A stretch of DNA of 64,000 nucleotides from Shewanella schlegeliana (GTDB lineage Bacteria > Pseudomonadota > Gammaproteobacteria > Enterobacterales > Shewanellaceae), in NCBI RefSeq assembly GCF_016765635.1, contig NZ_JAESVD010000001.1:248001-312000 (forward strand), given 5' to 3'. The position numbers and the translations under genes are program-made. Every line of letters starts with the position of its first letter. Positions within the stretch are counted from its first letter, which is position 1. This document shows, piece by piece, positions 44,295 to 54,073 of this stretch. The notes under the pieces were generated by a model. That model worked only from the letters and a program-made list of their open reading frames with translations, had not been told where the DNA came from and did no database searches.

Positions 44295-44729
44295 TTATAT
44301 TGAGTAGTCGTTATGTTGGTTTAACCACAGCTTGCTCATATGGCGTAGTAGTTTGTTGTTCTTTTCGGCTTGGTATTTATCATTTAGTTTTGTATTTAGT
44401 GTGGGGCTCGGTACGCTTCTATCGATAAGGTGATGGAAAATTGTCGAAAATAACTCCGACATGCAGGCTTCATACTCATCGCTAGCATATAGCCGCTCCC
44501 AATGGATCCTGGTCTGTTCGGAAAAACTCAGAGCTAACAAGTCAATATCTTGGGAGTATTTTTTAATTTGCTCCGTGCCCATACAGTGTTCTTTGAGCAA
44601 AGATAAGAAAAGATCGAGACACTCTCCTCGAGGAATAACATCAAATGATTCGCCAATGCGCCGGGCTTTATGCTTTTTTCTCGAAATCATCTCAATAACC
44701 TGAGTGTGGTACCCCTCAAATTTATCCAT
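44295..44729 (-). CDS. Hypothetical protein
   Basis: 144 residues, helical and charged, without signal peptide or membrane segment (MDKFEGYHTQVIEMISRKKHK at the start). No family recognised. It lies just downstream of the MITE-like element in a lower-GC patch and is not obviously in an operon. Confidence 0.5.
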   Translation of the reverse strand: MDKFEGYHTQVIEMISRKKHKARRIGESFDVIPRGECLDLFLSLLKEHCMGTEQIKKYSQDIDLLALSFSEQTRIHWERLYASDEYEACMSELFSTIFHHLIDRSVPSPTLNTKLNDKYQAEKNNKLLRHMSKLWLNQHNDYSI

Positions 44730-44780
44730 GATGAGTCGATCGAGTATTCGCCCTCTAGTAGACGATTTATGTTGAAGGTT

Positions 44781-45082
44781 TCAATGAACTTGGCCATAGA
44801 AGTAGGCTGCATTTAATTTTTCGATGAGTGATGTGGCTATTTTTATTCCGATGTCATTAGGTAAGGCGTTGGCTTTCATGACCTTGTCTATGCCAAGCGC
44901 GATATAGCAATCGAAGTGTGCCGGAAGCTTGCCTTTACAAGAAATGTGCTGGGACCTTTTTTGAACATTTCAAATTGATTACTCCATCCTTGAGTACCGA
45001 AATTATTCTTTTCTAAAGCTATAATACATAGCTTGGTTTCCGTCAAATAATCACTATTTGGAACACTATCTTGCGCAATCAA
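44781..45082 (-). pseudogene. Frameshifted gene, unknown function
   Basis: The first frame (MIAQDSVPNSDYLTETKLCI, through GWSNQFEMFKK) loses sense after a run of six A. Adding one A there restores a plausible frame (RSQHISCKGKLPAHFDCYIA, then LGIDKVMKANALPND and SLIEKLNAAYFYGQVH) to a stop at 44781. The repaired product would be about 100 residues. Either a true inactivating slip in a homopolymer or a sequencing error. No family recognised. Confidence 0.5.
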
Positions 45083-45261
45083 AGATGTGGCTATACTCTA
45101 AAGGTGCAGGTTAATATCGGTAAATGATATATTAAGTCGTTATTTTATTCTTGCTGGTTAGGTGTTTATGGCAATTTAAACTATAAGGGCGCTATCATTT
45201 TTCCTACTATGCTTATAGCATAGTGACGTAGACATTAATCAAATCAATATAGGTAGAATAT

Positions 45262-45813
45262 ATGAGATTCAATAAAGTCGTGTTATTCGCTGCATGTAGT
45301 TTATTTGCATTTTCTAGTCAGGCGATAGAGCTAAATAGTACCAGTGTCACTGAAGGTAAGACGCTTAAAAATGCCCAATTATTTAATCAATGGGGTTGTA
45401 CAGGAGAGAATGTCTCTCCTGAGCTCAGTTGGAGTGATGTCCCTGCTGGGACTAAAAGTTTTGCTGTGACAATGTATGACCCTGATGCGCCTACTGGTAG
45501 CGGCTGGTGGCATTGGATGGTTGTTAACTTGCCTGCAAGCACTCAGAGTTTGCCTGCTAACTCGGGTCTAGAGGGAGGGGCGAATCTTCCTAAAGGGGCA
45601 AGTATGGTCTCTAATGACTTCGGCTTTAAAGGCTTTGGTGGTGGCTGCCCTCCTGAAGGTGCTGCACCACATAATTACCAAGTCACGGTTTATGCACTAG
45701 ACGTTGCCCATCTAGAATTACCAGAAAATGGAACTGCTGCGCTGGCGGGATACAATATCTATCAGCACCTTTTAGGCAAGGCCGTACTGACTGCGCCGAC
45801 GAATGCTAGGTAG
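45262..45813 (+). CDS. Exported PEBP-like protein (YbhB/YbcL family)
   Basis: 183 residues with signal peptide (MRFNKVVLFAACSLFAFSSQA). The phosphatidylethanolamine-binding fold motifs are GENVSPELSWSDVPAGTKSFAVTMYDPDAPTGSGWWHWMVVNLP and PPEGAAPHNYQVTVYALD. YbhB and YbcL are cytoplasmic and periplasmic relatives of Raf kinase inhibitor protein; their bacterial role is unclear. Monocistronic with terminator. Confidence 0.9.
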   Translation: MRFNKVVLFAACSLFAFSSQAIELNSTSVTEGKTLKNAQLFNQWGCTGENVSPELSWSDVPAGTKSFAVTMYDPDAPTGSGWWHWMVVNLPASTQSLPANSGLEGGANLPKGASMVSNDFGFKGFGGGCPPEGAAPHNYQVTVYALDVAHLELPENGTAALAGYNIYQHLLGKAVLTAPTNAR

Positions 45814-45866
45814 TTTATAGCAGAGTGGGCCTGATATAGAGTGAAGTCGGGTTTAATTGATATGAA

Positions 45867-45893
45867 AAAGGCAGCATTTTTATGCTGCCTTTT
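45867..45893. terminator. Terminator between the PEBP and glutaredoxin-like genes
   Basis: Stem AAAGGCAGCA / TGCTGCCTTT, 6-nt loop, A and T tracts on both sides; shared by convergent genes. Confidence 0.85.
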
Positions 45894-45911
45894 GCTTAAA
45901 CTAGGCTTTGC

Positions 45912-46268
45912 TTATGCAAAATTTTTATCGAGGAAGTTGATGATCTCTGATGATTCATACATCCAAGTAGACTGACCATTTTCTTCAATCTTCATGCAAG
46001 GAACCTGCAACTTTCCACCACCATTTAGTAATGTACTTTTGTGCGGCTCTTGCTTAGCATCGAGTGTGATGATGTTTAAGCCTTGGCGACGCAGTGAGCG
46101 ACGAACCTTAACGCAAAACGGGCACGCCCTATACTCGTAAATAGTCATGTTACTGGTTGCGTTGTCGATTCTTTGTTGCTCTTCTTGTGGGCGCTTTAGT
46201 TTTTTAGGTGCAAAAACAAAGTTTAAAAACAAAATGATACGGCCTAATACCCAACGAATAATAAACAT
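45912..46268 (-). CDS. Membrane-anchored glutaredoxin-like protein
   Basis: 118 residues. Residues 1-20 (MFIIRWVLGRIILFLNFVFA) form an uncleaved hydrophobic anchor followed by a basic linker. The thioredoxin-like part has YEYRACPFCVKVRRSLRRQG with a CPFC redox pair, LQVPCMKIEENG with the cis-Pro, and MYESSEIINFLDKNF. It fits a glutaredoxin or GST-N domain. Targets are unknown; the CPFC motif suggests dithiol activity at the membrane. Confidence 0.8.
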   Translation of the reverse strand: MFIIRWVLGRIILFLNFVFAPKKLKRPQEEQQRIDNATSNMTIYEYRACPFCVKVRRSLRRQGLNIITLDAKQEPHKSTLLNGGGKLQVPCMKIEENGQSTWMYESSEIINFLDKNFA

Positions 46269-46356
46269 TAACTACCTCTGATATATTGATACTCGCGCAG
46301 ATTTTAACTCAAGTGTTACAGGGTTGAAAGTATTGAGTAAATAACCGTTTTCATTT

Positions 46357-47001
46357 TTACTGCAAATGCCACTGACAATCTCCGAGTTGTTCAACTTTAT
46401 CAGTAATTAATAGCAGACTGGCATCATCTGGGCATAAACAGACTTGCTGCTTGAATGGTGCTAACTGTTGTTGAAATCGCTCACTCTGTAGTAGTGCTTG
46501 GTTAATATGGGGGCTAAACATAAAGTCCACTAGATTAAGTGCAATTAAATCATCGAGTTCACAGTGGTTGATATCGCCACAGAGACTGGCACTGGCAATC
46601 GAGGGGGTCATTATCATCGCTCCTGCGCTGACGCCGACAAGACCACCGCCATTAATGGCATATTGGCGCAGAACTGGTAGCAGCTTTCTATGTTTAAGAC
46701 CCTTTAAGAAGCGGTAAGTATCGCCACCAGATAGATGAATGGCATCGCAGCTTAACAAGTGATCAAGAGCACTTTGAGAAAATCCAGCCTCTAGTTCGAG
46801 ATAAACGCTGAGTTCGGCACCGAGCACTTGATACATTTGCTGAGCTTGTTGAAAGAATTCTCGATGTGGGTCGGGCTGTGATGCAATATAGCCAACCCTT
46901 AGCGGCGAGTGTTTGTCGACCTTTACGAGTGATTGGAGTAATACATTAAGCGCCATTTGGCCATTTTTGGTACTAGGGTCACTCAGTAGGGCGAGTTTCA
47001 T
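46357..47001 (-). CDS. Peptidase S51-type (class I glutamine amidotransferase-like) protein
   Basis: 214 residues. HLSGGDTYRFLKGLKHRKLLPVLRQYAINGGGLVGVSAGAMIM shows the peptidase E/cyanophycinase type nucleophile elbow (GxSAG, Ser in VSAGAM). Family members cut N-terminal Asp-X dipeptides or related substrates. The rest of the sequence is distant from E. coli PepE, so the substrate is not assigned. Confidence 0.75.
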   Translation of the reverse strand: MKLALLSDPSTKNGQMALNVLLQSLVKVDKHSPLRVGYIASQPDPHREFFQQAQQMYQVLGAELSVYLELEAGFSQSALDHLLSCDAIHLSGGDTYRFLKGLKHRKLLPVLRQYAINGGGLVGVSAGAMIMTPSIASASLCGDINHCELDDLIALNLVDFMFSPHINQALLQSERFQQQLAPFKQQVCLCPDDASLLLITDKVEQLGDCQWHLQ

Positions 47002-47196
47002 GGTTCACTCCTTTGAACGTTTTACCAGTGAGATGAATTAAATCCATATTTCATGGATATTTGTGCATAAGCTTATACCGATTGGTATTAATTCAGTTTA
47101 ATTACAAAAGTAGAAAAGACGCTATTTTTAAGCATAAAAAAGCACACTAACATAAGTGTGCCTTCTGTGGCTTGTATGCTTAGCCCTGAGATAAGT
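47002..47196. other. Gap carrying a solo MITE terminal repeat
   Basis: At 47073-47088, TTATACCGATTGGTAT matches the right terminal repeat of the 43888-44267 element with one change. A weak hairpin (GCACACTaacataAGTGTGC, about 47141-47160) near the end of the DUF748 gene may act as a terminator. Confidence 0.5.
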
Positions 47197-50100
47197 TTAT
47201 TTTGCTGCTGACAAGGTTAGCAAAGCTTGGCTTGCGCCTGTATTAAGCTCCACGCGGCTATCGAGCAGGAAAATTCTTTGTGGTGCGATATGTTCCTTTT
47301 CGATTAAGTAACTTTTGACTGCTGTTGCGCGCGTTTGTGCTAGCTTTCCTAGAGCCTCTTCGGTGACACGCTGGGCTCCTAAAGTAAAGTTATACAGGGC
47401 TATGTGCCAACGCTGAGATAGTTGTTCATCGGTTAGCTTCTCTTTCCCTTGATGTTCTGCTGCTATTTTATCTTTTATAGCCTGAGCCGAGCTGCTAAAT
47501 TCAGTTTCATAGAGTTTAATGAGTGCATCAGATAGCGGCCCTGATGTTGGGAAGCTACTTGGTGAAAGAACTGCTGGAAGCGCAGTGAGATCAAGCTTAG
47601 CAGTTTGGGCTATTTTACGCTTAAGCTGTTGCTCACTGAGTGCGTGACTGTCTTTAAGCATGTTAACGCCACCCTCAATATTGAGGGTAAGCATAGGTCT
47701 GTCATTCAGTCCTTTGGCTAATTTGTCTAAGGTTTCCTGCTCTGTACCATCAAGAGTCGCACTGCCTGCTGCAAAATTGATCTTATCGAGTTCTCCTTCA
47801 TTGGCGCCAAGCAAATTAGCGAGCAGACTAAACGGCGCGGTTACCGCTTTGGTGATCACGTTGGTAAAGGCGGTCATCACTATGCTGCCTATGCTAAAAC
47901 TTGGATCGTCAACATCCCCGGAAACCTGCAGGCCAAGATCAATCACACCGTGTCTGTCTTGCAGTAGGGCAATGGCTAAGGTGACTGGTAAGGTTGTAGC
48001 TAGACTGCTATCACTAGGTTTACCGAGCTTTAGTTGGTCGATGACTAAGTGATTTTCGCCGACGAGCTGGCTGTTATCGAGTTTATAGTTAAGGTCGAGT
48101 GATAATAGCCCTTTATCTATATAATAGCCTGCGTAGGTGCCAGAGTAGGGGTTGACTGAGGTGAGCTCTAGATGTTTAAAGCTAAGGTCTAAATCTAAGT
48201 AGGGCTGTTCAAGTAATGGGTTGATATCGCCTTTTAGGGTAACAGGTGCGTAGCGATCGATTTTACCTGTGATATCCACCGATGCGGTTTGCTTACTGTT
48301 TGAGGAGAGCTTGCTGATCTGACCGTCTAAATGCACAATACTCGCCGCAAAATTAGGCGTTAAAGAGTTATCGGCGAAGAAGGTTGAGCCTTGTTTAAAA
48401 GTGATTTTGTTGATAGTTAATGCCAATGGTTTAGCTGCAGGCTTCTGAGCCTGAGCTTGAACGTTTTCACTGATTTGTTTCGTTGAAACGCGGGCTGTGA
48501 CCGCTTTGGATTTTTGCTCCTTTGGGTCTGCAGCAGATTTAACAATCAGATCACCGATATTGGTACTCTTATCTTTGGCGATAATGATACGACCATAGGG
48601 CTGGTTAAGGGTTACGTGGTCGATCTCGAGGCGGCTATCCAGCTTGTCGAATGCTAAGTGGTTGACTTCTAGCGCTTTCCACTTGAGTAACTCTTTTTTC
48701 TGCACAGTATCTTTAATCAGTAGATCGTTAATCGCTAGGTTACCGATATAGCTTAACTGCTCGGTTTTAGCATCGATTACCAGCTCCCCCTGAGTATTGA
48801 AGTCACCTTGTTTAAGCTCGATATTCACATAAGGTTTCAGGTAGTCACGTATTTGTGGCAGGGCAAACTCGGCAACAGATACCTTGGCGCTCACTAACTG
48901 TTTTAATGTATCTATGCTGCCGCTAGATTTAACAACCCCCTTTTGGTTGATGTTGAGCGACAGTTGATAGTCTATGGGCTTGGCAAGGCTTGCCTCTATT
49001 GCACCAGTGATGAGTTCAATGTCGTCTATCTGCCAAAGGGTGTTTTTGGTCACCAGCTGCTCAGTGAGGTTGACTTGATAATCCTTAAGATTGATCCCCT
49101 TAAGCACAGCCGTCCAGCTGGTTTTACTTTGCTCTTGGCCTTGGTTGTCGCTTGTGTCGGTTGCTGCTTGTGTTGTGGGAGTTGTGTTAGCTTTGTGCGC
49201 TGGGGCGCCTGATTCACCTAATGGTGTGAATAGCGTGGCAAGATTGACGCCGTCTTTATTAATTTTAGCATTAAGCACCAAGCCATTAGTATCTAAGGTT
49301 TCTGCAGTAACTGTTTGCTGTTGTAGATTGAAGGCGATGCCTTTAAGAGCAATCATGGGCAGCTTGATTATCGACTGTTTCTGGTAATCAAAGTTAATAT
49401 CATCGAGTTTGACTAGCCCAAGGTCGGTGGTGACTTCGAGTTTGTCGTCTTGCATCTGTAACTGATAATTGCTCGATAGGCTCAAACGTCCAGAGGTAAG
49501 GTCAGGCGCGAAATGTTCAGAGATAAACGACCAGAACTGTGGCAGCCGTATGTCGTTCAATTGCACATCGCCGACAATGTTAAGGGGAGCTAGCTGGACT
49601 AGACCTTGAGTTGCGATTTTACCACCTTGACGGCCGACTACATTCATCGAGTAGTGATTGGTTTTTTGTTGATCGCCTAAGTTTTCTAGCGCTGTTTTTA
49701 TGGCGTACTCTGAATCGAAAAACTTAACGTTAAGGTTTAGATCTGAGTAGTGTAGTTGGCTATTAGTGACCTGATCTATAAAGCTTAAGTCGGCATTTAC
49801 GATAGCGAGGTTGGAGATGATAAAATGCGGAATGACAGTTGTTTTTGTTGACTCCTCGCTGGTTTTCTCTTTGGTACGACTCGCCAATGTGCTGATAATA
49901 TCTGAGAAGTTAAAGCGCAAGGTTTGCGGTGATTTTATACGCTCAACATTAATTGCTGGATTTGATAATGTGATGTCGGCAACGCTAAATGCACCATTAA
50001 AAATCGAGTCCCAAAATTGGTATTCAAATGTGAGTTGCTTAAAGCCGATAAAGGGCTGGTTATTGGTTTCGTGAAGCTCGAAGTTATCAATAGCGACTTC

Positions 50101-50325
50101 TAGGGTAAAAGGATTAATCTTTACTTGCTCTAAGGTTACGGGTCGCTGCAGTAATTCAGATAGTTGCTTAGGCACTTGCTTAACAACAAGATAGGGAACT
50201 AAAAGACCTAAAAGCGCGGTAAAGCTAAAGTAAATGGCAGAAAGTATGATGAGCATGCGCTGGTATCTAGGGCGCTGCTGATAGCCATTGAGTATAGGTT
50301 TAAGTAAATTTTTGATAAAAGACAT
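47197..50325 (-). CDS. DUF748 (AsmA-like) envelope protein
   Basis: 1042 residues. One N-terminal membrane helix (about residues 23-45) followed by long repetitive beta-strand regions of the AsmA/DUF748 type, with typical stretches such as LTINKITFKQGSTFFADNSL and ISKLSSNSKQTASVDITGKI. The C-terminal region (INFAAGSATLDGTEQETLDKL, LNIEGGVN) resembles the OmpA-like end of DUF748 proteins. AsmA relatives are thought to bridge the periplasm in lipid transport or membrane assembly; this role is inferred. Monocistronic. Confidence 0.82.
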   Translation of the reverse strand: MSFIKNLLKPILNGYQQRPRYQRMLIILSAIYFSFTALLGLLVPYLVVKQVPKQLSELLQRPVTLEQVKINPFTLEVAIDNFELHETNNQPFIGFKQLTFEYQFWDSIFNGAFSVADITLSNPAINVERIKSPQTLRFNFSDIISTLASRTKEKTSEESTKTTVIPHFIISNLAIVNADLSFIDQVTNSQLHYSDLNLNVKFFDSEYAIKTALENLGDQQKTNHYSMNVVGRQGGKIATQGLVQLAPLNIVGDVQLNDIRLPQFWSFISEHFAPDLTSGRLSLSSNYQLQMQDDKLEVTTDLGLVKLDDINFDYQKQSIIKLPMIALKGIAFNLQQQTVTAETLDTNGLVLNAKINKDGVNLATLFTPLGESGAPAHKANTTPTTQAATDTSDNQGQEQSKTSWTAVLKGINLKDYQVNLTEQLVTKNTLWQIDDIELITGAIEASLAKPIDYQLSLNINQKGVVKSSGSIDTLKQLVSAKVSVAEFALPQIRDYLKPYVNIELKQGDFNTQGELVIDAKTEQLSYIGNLAINDLLIKDTVQKKELLKWKALEVNHLAFDKLDSRLEIDHVTLNQPYGRIIIAKDKSTNIGDLIVKSAADPKEQKSKAVTARVSTKQISENVQAQAQKPAAKPLALTINKITFKQGSTFFADNSLTPNFAASIVHLDGQISKLSSNSKQTASVDITGKIDRYAPVTLKGDINPLLEQPYLDLDLSFKHLELTSVNPYSGTYAGYYIDKGLLSLDLNYKLDNSQLVGENHLVIDQLKLGKPSDSSLATTLPVTLAIALLQDRHGVIDLGLQVSGDVDDPSFSIGSIVMTAFTNVITKAVTAPFSLLANLLGANEGELDKINFAAGSATLDGTEQETLDKLAKGLNDRPMLTLNIEGGVNMLKDSHALSEQQLKRKIAQTAKLDLTALPAVLSPSSFPTSGPLSDALIKLYETEFSSSAQAIKDKIAAEHQGKEKLTDEQLSQRWHIALYNFTLGAQRVTEEALGKLAQTRATAVKSYLIEKEHIAPQRIFLLDSRVELNTGASQALLTLSAAK

Positions 50326-50689
50326 ACTGACCTTCGTCGAATTAAATGTGGCAGAGTGTTTATCGGTTTAACGGAAGCTTAGTGTGAGCCTGTTAAAGTG
50401 TGATACACCTATTTCAATTTTAGCCTTATTATCATTGAAATGGGCCTTGTATCATATGGTTTTGGCTTATTTTATGAAAATAGTTGTTACCGATAAATGG
50501 TGTGTGGGGCTTAATAGGGGAAACCTTCTTTAAAACAAATGGTTAGATATCACTCTTGTTGATGGCCTTGTTGTGTGTTTAATGAGCAATTTGTAGCGTT
50601 AAGCTAAATCGATAACAGTCAGCCTATTGCCTAGGGTCTTTCTTGATTGATACCATAGCGCGTTTTCAATTTTGCTCTGGGGAATTAGC
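50326..50689. other. Divergent intergenic region
   Basis: 364 bp between the DUF748 and DUF445 genes. AT-rich; promoters expected for both, none assigned. Confidence 0.35.
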
Positions 50690-51397
50690 TTGAATAAGAG
50701 TGTTATCACCAATTTGCTTGCTGCCATTCTTGTTGCAGTGGGCTATTTTTTTGCCTTGCCGATCGTATTAACAGTGGGGTTATTTGCGCTATCGGGTGCA
50801 GTGACCAACTGGCTCGCTATCCATATGCTGTTTGAAAAGGTGCCGGGCTTATATGGCTCAGGTGTCGTGCCTTCACGCTTTGAGGAGTTTAAAGCGGCGA
50901 TTGCTCATCTTATGATGAAGCAGTTTTTTACTGAGGAAAATATTGATCGTTTCCTATCTGAGAAAGGCGGCATGGAAAAGCAGTTAAATCTGCAGCCTGT
51001 TATTGAGAAAATTGATCTTTCACCTGCATTTGATGCACTTGTTACCACTGTGTCGCAATCCTCTTTTGGTGGTATGTTGGCTATGTTTGGCGGCACTGAT
51101 GCCATAACGCCACTACGTGAACCTTTCATTGAAAAAATGAAAAGTTCCTTGAGTGAAATAGCCCAAGGTGATGATTTTTACGAGTTACTAAAAGCCGAAC
51201 TTGAGCAACCCAATATGATTGCCGATATGCGTGCCAAAGTTGAAGAGATTGTGACTCAAAGACTCGATGAGTTAACACCACAACTTGTTAAAGAGATAGT
51301 GCAGGAGATGATCCGAGAGCACCTTGGTTGGTTAGTCGTCTGGGGCGGCGTGTTTGGTGGATTGATAGGTTTAGCGGCAGCGCTTATTCAAGGCTAA
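50690..51397 (+). CDS. DUF445 family membrane protein
   Basis: 235 residues. N-terminal membrane segments, ALPIVLTVGLFALSGAVTNWLAIHMLFEKVPGLYGSGVVPSRFEEFK (conserved DUF445 block with the GAxTNWLAIxMLF signature), a helical middle, and a C-terminal helix (VVWGGVFGGLIGLAAALIQG). TTG at 50690 with GGGGA 8 nt upstream is preferred to the in-frame TTG at 50672. Function unknown. Confidence 0.82.
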   Translation: MNKSVITNLLAAILVAVGYFFALPIVLTVGLFALSGAVTNWLAIHMLFEKVPGLYGSGVVPSRFEEFKAAIAHLMMKQFFTEENIDRFLSEKGGMEKQLNLQPVIEKIDLSPAFDALVTTVSQSSFGGMLAMFGGTDAITPLREPFIEKMKSSLSEIAQGDDFYELLKAELEQPNMIADMRAKVEEIVTQRLDELTPQLVKEIVQEMIREHLGWLVVWGGVFGGLIGLAAALIQG

Positions 51398-51575
51398 ATC
51401 GTTAATGATGAAAATATATGAAATAGGGAGCTAAGGCTCCCTTTTTTATACCGAGAAACTTGAGGTTTGATATTAAGTGTCATGAGTAATCCATTTATCT
51501 AGGTGCTGTTATCTGTAGTTGGATATGTTTTAATCACCAAAGGGTGGAATGAAAACGGCTTCACAGGAGTGACAT

Positions 51576-51932
51576 ATGCTGCAAACTCAACATCATAGTA
51601 TTAATTATCTGGAGATCCCTGTTAGGGAGCTCGATAAGACTAAGACATTTTTTAATCAAGTCTTTGGTTGGGAGTTTGTCGATTACGGCCCTGACTACAG
51701 TTGCTTTGTCGATGTGGGTATTACGGGGGGATTCTTTGTTAGTGACAAGTCATTTACCACGGGAGCAGGCTGCCCATTAATTGTGATTTACTCTCAAACG
51801 CTCGAAGCGTCACAAGCTAACGTTGTGCAAGCGGGAGGAAAGATCTGCAAAGCTATCTTTTCTTTTCCCGGTGGACGGCGATTCCACTTTCTCGATCCTA
51901 ATGGTAATGAATATGCCGTCTGGTCTGAATAA
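51576..51932 (+). CDS. VOC (glyoxalase/bleomycin resistance) family protein
   Basis: 118 residues, one VOC unit: HSINYLEIPVRELDKTKTFFNQVFGWEFVDYGPDYSCF and FHFLDPNGNEYAVWSE. The metal-type residues would be His in HSINYLE and Glu in GNEYAVW. Substrate unknown. AGGAG precedes the ATG. A CHMI-like gene follows by 41 bp, possibly the same transcript. Confidence 0.85.
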   Translation: MLQTQHHSINYLEIPVRELDKTKTFFNQVFGWEFVDYGPDYSCFVDVGITGGFFVSDKSFTTGAGCPLIVIYSQTLEASQANVVQAGGKICKAIFSFPGGRRFHFLDPNGNEYAVWSE

Positions 51933-51973
51933 ACGCCTATTATCCTTTATCACTAGCAATGAGAAAGTTGCAT

Positions 51974-52315
51974 ATGCCCCATTGTACGATTGAGTATTCC
52001 GCACCATTAGCCGATGTTTTATCGATGGAAGCCCTAGTGACCGCGTGTCATCGTGGCCTTGTTGAGTCAGAGTTATTTGAACCTCAGGCTATCAAAACCC
52101 GTGCGCATAGCTGTGAATTTTTCAAAGTGGGCGAATCAGATGAGGCAAGTTTTATTCATCTTAATATCGCTATCATGCCTGGCCGCAGCGATGAGCAGAA
52201 GTCTTTGTTGCTTGAGCGAGTGTATGATGCCATTGCGCTTATCACTTCTTCGGTCTCGAGTGTCACTATTGAGGTGGTAGATATTAATCAGCACTATTTT
52301 AAGGCGATGAATTAA
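51974..52315 (+). CDS. 5-carboxymethyl-2-hydroxymuconate isomerase-like protein
   Basis: 113 residues, tautomerase superfamily. Starting at the ATG at 51974 gives MPHCTIEYSAP, so after Met removal the catalytic N-terminal Pro is exposed as in HpcD/CHMI; the ATG at 51959 would bury it. RAHSCEFFKVGESDEASFIHLNIAIMPGRSDEQK fits the family. CHMI acts in homoprotocatechuate degradation, but no other hpc genes are nearby, so the actual substrate is uncertain. Confidence 0.8.
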   Translation: MPHCTIEYSAPLADVLSMEALVTACHRGLVESELFEPQAIKTRAHSCEFFKVGESDEASFIHLNIAIMPGRSDEQKSLLLERVYDAIALITSSVSSVTIEVVDINQHYFKAMN

Positions 52316-52347
52316 CGCAGAGCCTTGTATTTCAGTCGCTTAATATA

Positions 52348-52378
52348 AAAAAAAGCCACTCAAAAGAGTGGCTTTCTT
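52348..52378. terminator. Terminator between CHMI-like gene and asnB
   Basis: Stem AAAGCCACTC / GAGTGGCTTT, loop AAAA, A tract before and T-rich after; serves both convergent genes. Confidence 0.9.
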
Positions 52379-52408
52379 AACTAGGCTACTATGACTCATC
52401 TACTCTGG

Positions 52409-54073
52409 CTAGTACGCGCTGTCGTGTACCGATTGCACCGCGCGGCCCGATGGGTCGATGATCCCCTGTAGGCTCGCATCCCAAGCAAGGGCTTCAGGAG
52501 TTGAGCAGGCAACCGACTTACCGCCAGGTACTGTTTCTGCTGCAGTAGGCAGTGGGAACAACTCCTCGAAGAAAGTACGGTAGAAGTAGGCTTCTTTGGT
52601 TTCAGGCGTGTTGTATGGGAATCTAAACTTAGCGTTGGCTAATTGTAGATCGTCCACCTTCTCTGCGGCGTGTTCTTTAAGACCATCGATCCAAGAGTAA
52701 CCAACACCGTCACTGAACTGCTCTTTTTGACGCCAAGCTACTTCTTTAGGCAATTTGTGTTCAAAGGCCTCACGTAAAATGTGCTTCTCAATCTTGCCGT
52801 TCTTAGACATTTTTGCGTCAGGGTTGGTACGCATCGCCACATCCATAAACTCTTTATCTAAGAAAGGTACGCGAGCCTCAAGACCCCAAGCTGCCATCGC
52901 TTTGTTAGCGCGTAGGCAATCGAATAGGTGTAGCTTGTCTAGCTTACGCACGAGTTCTTCGTGGAAAGCTTGAGCGTTCGGTGCCTTATGGAAGTATAGG
53001 TAACCACCAAATAGCTCATCGGCACCTTCGCCTGATAACACCATTTTAATGCCCATGGCTTTAATCTTACGTGCCATCAAGTACATCGGCGTTGCAGCGC
53101 GGATGGTGGTGACGTCGTAAGTTTCAAGGTGATAAATTACGTCTTTAATCGCATCAATACCGTCTTGGAAGGTAAAGGTGATCTCGTGGTGAATGGTGCC
53201 AATAGCATCGGCAACCTTTTGTGCAGCGACTAAATCTGGCGCACCTTCGAGGCCAACGGCAAATGAGTGAAGCTGTGGCCACCAGGCGTTGCTCTCACCA
53301 TCATCTTCAATGCGGCGCTTAGCAAAGGTTTGGGTGATAGCTGAAATCACAGAGGAGTCGAGTCCACCGGATAGCAATACGCCGTAGGGGACGTCAGACA
53401 TCAACTGGCGCTTAACAGCAGCTTCCAGTGCCTCTCGTACCTCTTCAGCGCTGGCAGGGTTATCTTGCACTGCGGTAAATTCGCGCCAGTCACGTTGATA
53501 ATAATGCGATAACTCGGCCTGTTCACTAGAAAGATAGTGACCAGGGGTAAAGGTTTCTACCGTTTTACACACAGGCATCAGTGCTTTCATCTCTGATGCA
53601 ACGTAGAAGTTACCTTCAGCATCTCGGCCAGTGTACAACGGGATAATTCCCATATGGTCGCGACCAACGAGGTAGGTATCACGCGCCTTATCGTAAAGTA
53701 CGAAGGCAAAAATACCGTTGAGCTTATCTAAAAACTCGGTGCCGTATTCTTGATATAGTGCCAAGATCACTTCGCAGTCTGAGTTTGTTTGGTAACTGTA
53801 CTTATCGCCAAGTTCGGCCTTAAGTTCTTTGTGGTTGTAGATCTCACCGTTGACGGCTAATACGATAGATTCATCTTGGCTAAGTAGTGGCTGTGCGCCA
53901 TGCTCGATATCAACGATGGCCAAACGTTCATGAGCCAATATGGCTTTATCACTGCTGTAAATGCCAGACCAATCTGGGCCGCGATGGCGTAGAAGTTTGG
54001 ACATCTCTAGAGCGACTTGGCGCAGTGGCGTCGCGTCAGATTGAATATCTAAAATTGCAAAAATTGAACACAT
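52409..54073 (-). CDS. asnB: Asparagine synthetase B (glutamine-hydrolysing)
   Basis: 554 residues, same as E. coli AsnB. N-terminal Ntn glutaminase: MCSIFAILDIQSDA with Cys2 as nucleophile, RHRGPDWSG, NGEIYNHKEL. C-terminal ATP-pyrophosphatase domain: GVLLSGGLDSSVISAI (PP loop) and VLSGEGADELFGGYLYFHKAP. Makes Asn from Asp, Gln and ATP. Monocistronic. Confidence 0.97.
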   Translation of the reverse strand: MCSIFAILDIQSDATPLRQVALEMSKLLRHRGPDWSGIYSSDKAILAHERLAIVDIEHGAQPLLSQDESIVLAVNGEIYNHKELKAELGDKYSYQTNSDCEVILALYQEYGTEFLDKLNGIFAFVLYDKARDTYLVGRDHMGIIPLYTGRDAEGNFYVASEMKALMPVCKTVETFTPGHYLSSEQAELSHYYQRDWREFTAVQDNPASAEEVREALEAAVKRQLMSDVPYGVLLSGGLDSSVISAITQTFAKRRIEDDGESNAWWPQLHSFAVGLEGAPDLVAAQKVADAIGTIHHEITFTFQDGIDAIKDVIYHLETYDVTTIRAATPMYLMARKIKAMGIKMVLSGEGADELFGGYLYFHKAPNAQAFHEELVRKLDKLHLFDCLRANKAMAAWGLEARVPFLDKEFMDVAMRTNPDAKMSKNGKIEKHILREAFEHKLPKEVAWRQKEQFSDGVGYSWIDGLKEHAAEKVDDLQLANAKFRFPYNTPETKEAYFYRTFFEELFPLPTAAETVPGGKSVACSTPEALAWDASLQGIIDPSGRAVQSVHDSAY

